A DNA stretch of 64,000 nucleotides, from NCBI GenBank assembly GCA_963816315.1, contig CAWFJZ010000013.1, forward strand, positions 62,001 through 126,000, given 5' to 3'. Position 1 is the stretch's first letter, and each line of letters begins with the position of its first letter. Positions 62,160-64,000 of the stretch are shown piece after piece. The notes beneath the pieces are model-generated. The model was given only the letters and a program-made list of their open reading frames with translations. It was not told the origin of the DNA and did no database searches. The position numbers and the translations under genes were made by a program. The DNA comes from CADEEN01 sp963816315. GTDB lineage: Bacteria; Pseudomonadota; Gammaproteobacteria; Burkholderiales; Burkholderiaceae_C.

Positions 62160-62414
62160 GCGAATGCCTCCGCGGAGTGCGTGCGTTCAGCTGTGAGACG
62201 GACCACCAGCGCGCGAATCTCGTCTCGTGAATGACCCGCGATCTCGGCGGCGTTGATCGACTCCACTTCTGACAGCCGCCACACCACGTCGCGGTAGCCA
62301 CGCTTGATCGGGGGCGGGAACAGACCTTCTTCGACGTTCTGCGTAATGGCGCGTCCGCCCCTTTGCCCTGAGGGCGAGGACACCAGGCAGTTTCAACAGT
62401 TGAACCTTCGACAC
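62156..62414 (-). CDS. AlpA-family prophage regulator/excisionase-like protein, one frameshift
   Basis: An 85-residue winged-helix protein when one extra base near 62345 is removed. From GTG 62414 it reads SKVQLLKLPGVLALRAKGRT and RHYA, then in the next frame VEEGLFPPPIKRGYRDVVWR and LSEVESINAAEIAGHSRDEI. The FPPPIKRG...VVWR wing is characteristic of AlpA. AlpA proteins regulate prophage genes or direct integrase activity. It is the first gene of the minus-strand block. Confidence 0.78.
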
Positions 62415-62830
62415 GGCAGTCAGCTCCTTCGGTTCACGAGTCAGTTCGCGAACACCTACGGAGGATTCACGATCGCGGCTGTCGGGGCAAGGTGCATCGG
62501 ATCGCAAATGCCTACGCTTAGCTCGCAAATTCGGACGCCTGCCGGGTGTTTTCGTCCGTTCAACTACTTGACAAACCCCAACTCTTTGCAGTCCCTATGT
62601 CTTCGCATGGCGCCGATAGCGTCCGCGTCAAGTAGCGCAGGAGAATCTGGGGGACGAGAGCGGGGGACCGACCTACGCGCCCGACAACTCTGCGCTTTCG
62701 CTGAGCGGCGCCAGGTGGCTTCATGGGACTGCTCACTTGGCAGCCCAAGCGGGACCCGCCGCATGACGGGATTGACGCCGCAGGCAGAACTTCCGTAGCC
62801 TGCGAGCTTGCGATGGGAGGAGTTCCAGCA
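62415..62830. other. 416-base gap upstream of alpA and the DUF2939 gene
   Basis: This divergent gap should hold the promoter of the phage-derived operon (minus) and that of the DUF2939 gene (plus). I see no gene. G/C-run pairs such as CTGGGGGACGAGAGCGGGGG occur at 62648-62667. No integrase gene or tRNA-like attachment site is seen. Confidence 0.5.
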
Positions 62831-63391
62831 ATGACGAACCGAAGGATCGTGCCCGTGATCGTGCTCGCGCTTGCCGTCATGGCGGGTTGGCTCTACGCGT
62901 CGCCGTACATCGCCTTTCGAGCGATGGCGAAGGCGGCAGAGACAGGCGATGCTGTGGCGCTCGCCGACTACGTGGACTTCCCCGCTGTCAAGGAGTCGCT
63001 CAAAGGATCCCTGACGGCGCAGTTCAACCGGTCGCTGTCGACGAAGGCCTCCGACAGCCCGTTCGCCGGCCTGGCCGTGTTGATGGCCGGCGCCGCCGTC
63101 AACACGATGGTCGATCAAATGGTCACGCCTGAAGGCATCGCCACGATGTACAGGCAAGGGAAGGCTGCGCGCCCCGCGCCGCGCGCCTCGAGCGCACCGG
63201 CCCCTACCCCTCCCGCGGCAGGGCAGGCACCCGAGGCTGTGGTAACGCGTGGCTACCGCGGATGGGATCGCTTTGAGGTGCGGGCGGCAAACGCGAGCGC
63301 CGGCACCAGCGTTGCGCTGACGATGCGTCGCGAAGGGTTGACGACTTGGCGCCTGAGGCACGTCGATCTTGACCTCGGCGGCGACAAGTAG
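62831..63391 (+). CDS. DUF2939-family membrane-anchored protein
   Basis: A 186-residue protein. It has one N-terminal hydrophobic anchor (RRIVPVIVLALAVMAGWLYA). The DUF2939 region follows (AETGDAVALADYVDFPAVKE, SLKGSLTAQFN), then a Pro/Ala linker (about 122-140) and a C-terminal beta-rich part (YRGWDRFEVRAANASAGTSV). DUF2939 proteins are exported or inner-membrane proteins of unknown role. ATG 62831 has a GGGAGGAG ribosome site. Confidence 0.82.
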   Translation: MTNRRIVPVIVLALAVMAGWLYASPYIAFRAMAKAAETGDAVALADYVDFPAVKESLKGSLTAQFNRSLSTKASDSPFAGLAVLMAGAAVNTMVDQMVTPEGIATMYRQGKAARPAPRASSAPAPTPPAAGQAPEAVVTRGYRGWDRFEVRAANASAGTSVALTMRREGLTTWRLRHVDLDLGGDK

Positions 63392-63398
63392 CCAGCGC

Positions 63399-63554
63399 AT
63401 GAAGGTCGCCGACCTGCCGCCCGGTTCGATCTTCCTCGATGTCGATGGCATCGCGGTGGTGATGCTGCCGCCAGGCCCGAAGGGCAACACCTGCAGCGCC
63501 TTCGTCGATGGCAAGGGCCTCGATGTCGGTAAGCGTCCGGCGAACCCGTCTTGA
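63399..63554 (+). CDS. Small hypothetical protein
   Basis: A 51-residue protein from ATG 63399, 8 bases after the DUF2939 stop: MKVADLPPGSIFLDVDGIAV, VMLPPGPKGNTCSAFVDGKG. It looks like a single beta-barrel or phage-like accessory domain. No family recognised. It ends shortly before the IS66-type element. Confidence 0.45.
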   Translation: MKVADLPPGSIFLDVDGIAVVMLPPGPKGNTCSAFVDGKGLDVGKRPANPS

Positions 63555-63577
63555 GCCCATCATGGCTGTGCGCAACG

Positions 63578-63610
63578 ATGGTGTCCACCAAACAAATAGG
63601 TGGACACCAT
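63578..63610. promoter_or_regulatory. Inverted repeat covering the start of tnpA
   Basis: ATGGTGTCCACC (63578-63589), 9-base spacer AAACAAATA, GGTGGACACCAT (63599-63610): perfect 12-bp arms. The right arm ends in the ATG of tnpA. It can form a hairpin hiding the start codon, or act as operator for an autoregulating transposase protein. Confidence 0.6.
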
Positions 63611-63971
63611 GCCAGAGTCCAATCGCACTCCTCGCCGACGCCACAGTGGCGAGCTGAAGCGACAAGTTCTCGCCGCGTGCGACAAGCCAGGCGCGTCAGT
63701 GGCGCAGGTTGCATTGGCACACGGCCTGAACGCCAACCTCGTACACAAGTGGCGCCGCATGACGGACCGTGGCGCTCACGCTGCCGTGCCGACTGGGCCA
63801 CGCGATGCATTCATCGCACTGACTATGGCGCAGAGCGCCGCGCCGGCGACAACAACGCCGGCGGCCGACATCCGCATCGAACTGCGCCGCGGTGCGATGG
63901 CCGTGAACGTCGCGTGGCCGCTGGCCGCAGCCAGCGACTGTGCGGCCTGGCTGCGCGAGCTGCTGCGGTGA
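63609..63971 (+). CDS. tnpA: IS66-family accessory protein TnpA
   Basis: A 120-residue helix-turn-helix protein: RRRHSGELKRQVLAACDKPG, ASVAQVALAHGLNANLVHKW, with the family's Pro/Ala-rich C-terminal half (IRIELRRGAMAVNVAWPLAA). ATG 63609 is used; GTG 63600 is an in-frame alternative. IS66 TnpA is needed for transposition with TnpB and TnpC. The stop overlaps the tnpB start (GTGA). Confidence 0.88.
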   Translation: MPESNRTPRRRHSGELKRQVLAACDKPGASVAQVALAHGLNANLVHKWRRMTDRGAHAAVPTGPRDAFIALTMAQSAAPATTTPAADIRIELRRGAMAVNVAWPLAAASDCAAWLRELLR

Positions 63972-64000
63972 TCCGTGTCGAGTGCGTATGGCTGGCCGTC
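63968..64000 (+). CDS. tnpB: IS66-family TnpB, start only (cut by window end)
   Basis: The first 11 codons from GTG 63968 read IRVECVWLAV, matching the usual IS66 TnpB start (MIRVDxVWLAVEPxDMR). The remainder, tnpC and the right inverted repeat lie beyond the window. Confidence 0.7.
   Translation, partial: MIRVECVWLAV

Overview
The window is GC-rich (about two thirds G+C) bacterial chromosome. Gene content points to a betaproteobacterium of the order Burkholderiales, in the Rubrivivax/Leptothrix/Ideonella neighbourhood: PHA granule genes, Bug-type solute receptors, FimV-like protein, lptFG-pepA-holC order, AAHS aromatic transporter and many 4-nt coupled overlaps. This placement is inference from families and gene order, not from a marker gene. 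No rRNA, tRNA or CRISPR array was seen.

Layout. (1) 0-12 kb: a TetR regulator, a complete TRAP transporter (dctQ-dctM-dctP), then a shikimate-dehydrogenase homologue, an HPPD-like protein and a dehydroshikimate-dehydratase-like TIM barrel. Together they look like uptake of quinate/shikimate-type acids and conversion to protocatechuate. They are followed by two orphan solute-binding proteins, a DUF1932 dehydrogenase, a 36-codon remnant of a pyrone-dicarboxylate hydrolase and an AEC-family carrier. (2) 11.8-19.1 kb: a decayed phaC, an intact phasin gene, then acyl-CoA ligase, acyl-CoA dehydrogenase, MaoC hydratase and etfBA, a compact acyl-CoA oxidation cluster. (3) 19.1-34 kb: an aromatic acid MFS transporter, a patch of gene fragments, an amidohydrolase, a methyltransferase, a five-gene Liv-type ABC transporter, a divergent IclR regulator and a tightly coupled operon (panE-like, VOC, maoC, CoA-transferase, aroE, Gfo/Idh, aroQ). 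(4) 34-52.8 kb: mostly housekeeping and assorted metabolism: M16 protease, YfcG-like GST, an ACAD/phosphotransferase pair, FimV-like protein, aminotransferase, CysB, CbiX, LptG/LptF, PepA, HolC, a DUF1615 lipoprotein and a second Liv-type binding protein closed by two terminators. (5) 53-62.4 kb: a minus-strand phage-derived block with an AlpA regulator, a DnaB_N/RepA-like helicase, a dense array of TGTCAC repeats, a string of coupled small unknown genes and a tail tape-measure protein. No integrase, capsid, portal or terminase gene is visible. (6) 62.8-64 kb: a DUF2939 protein and the left end of an IS66-type element that runs off the window.

Two properties cut across the regions. First, at least ten otherwise well-conserved genes, several of them housekeeping, are interrupted by single-base indels (about 13 insertions and 3 deletions by my reading). 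This argues for residual sequencing or assembly errors, so these entries are given as one gene each with the break marked. phaC is different: it has three substitution-type stop codons and several internal deletions, and looks truly decayed. Second, short GC-rich hairpin repeats sit inside operons, typically running from the stop codon of one gene to the start codon of the next.
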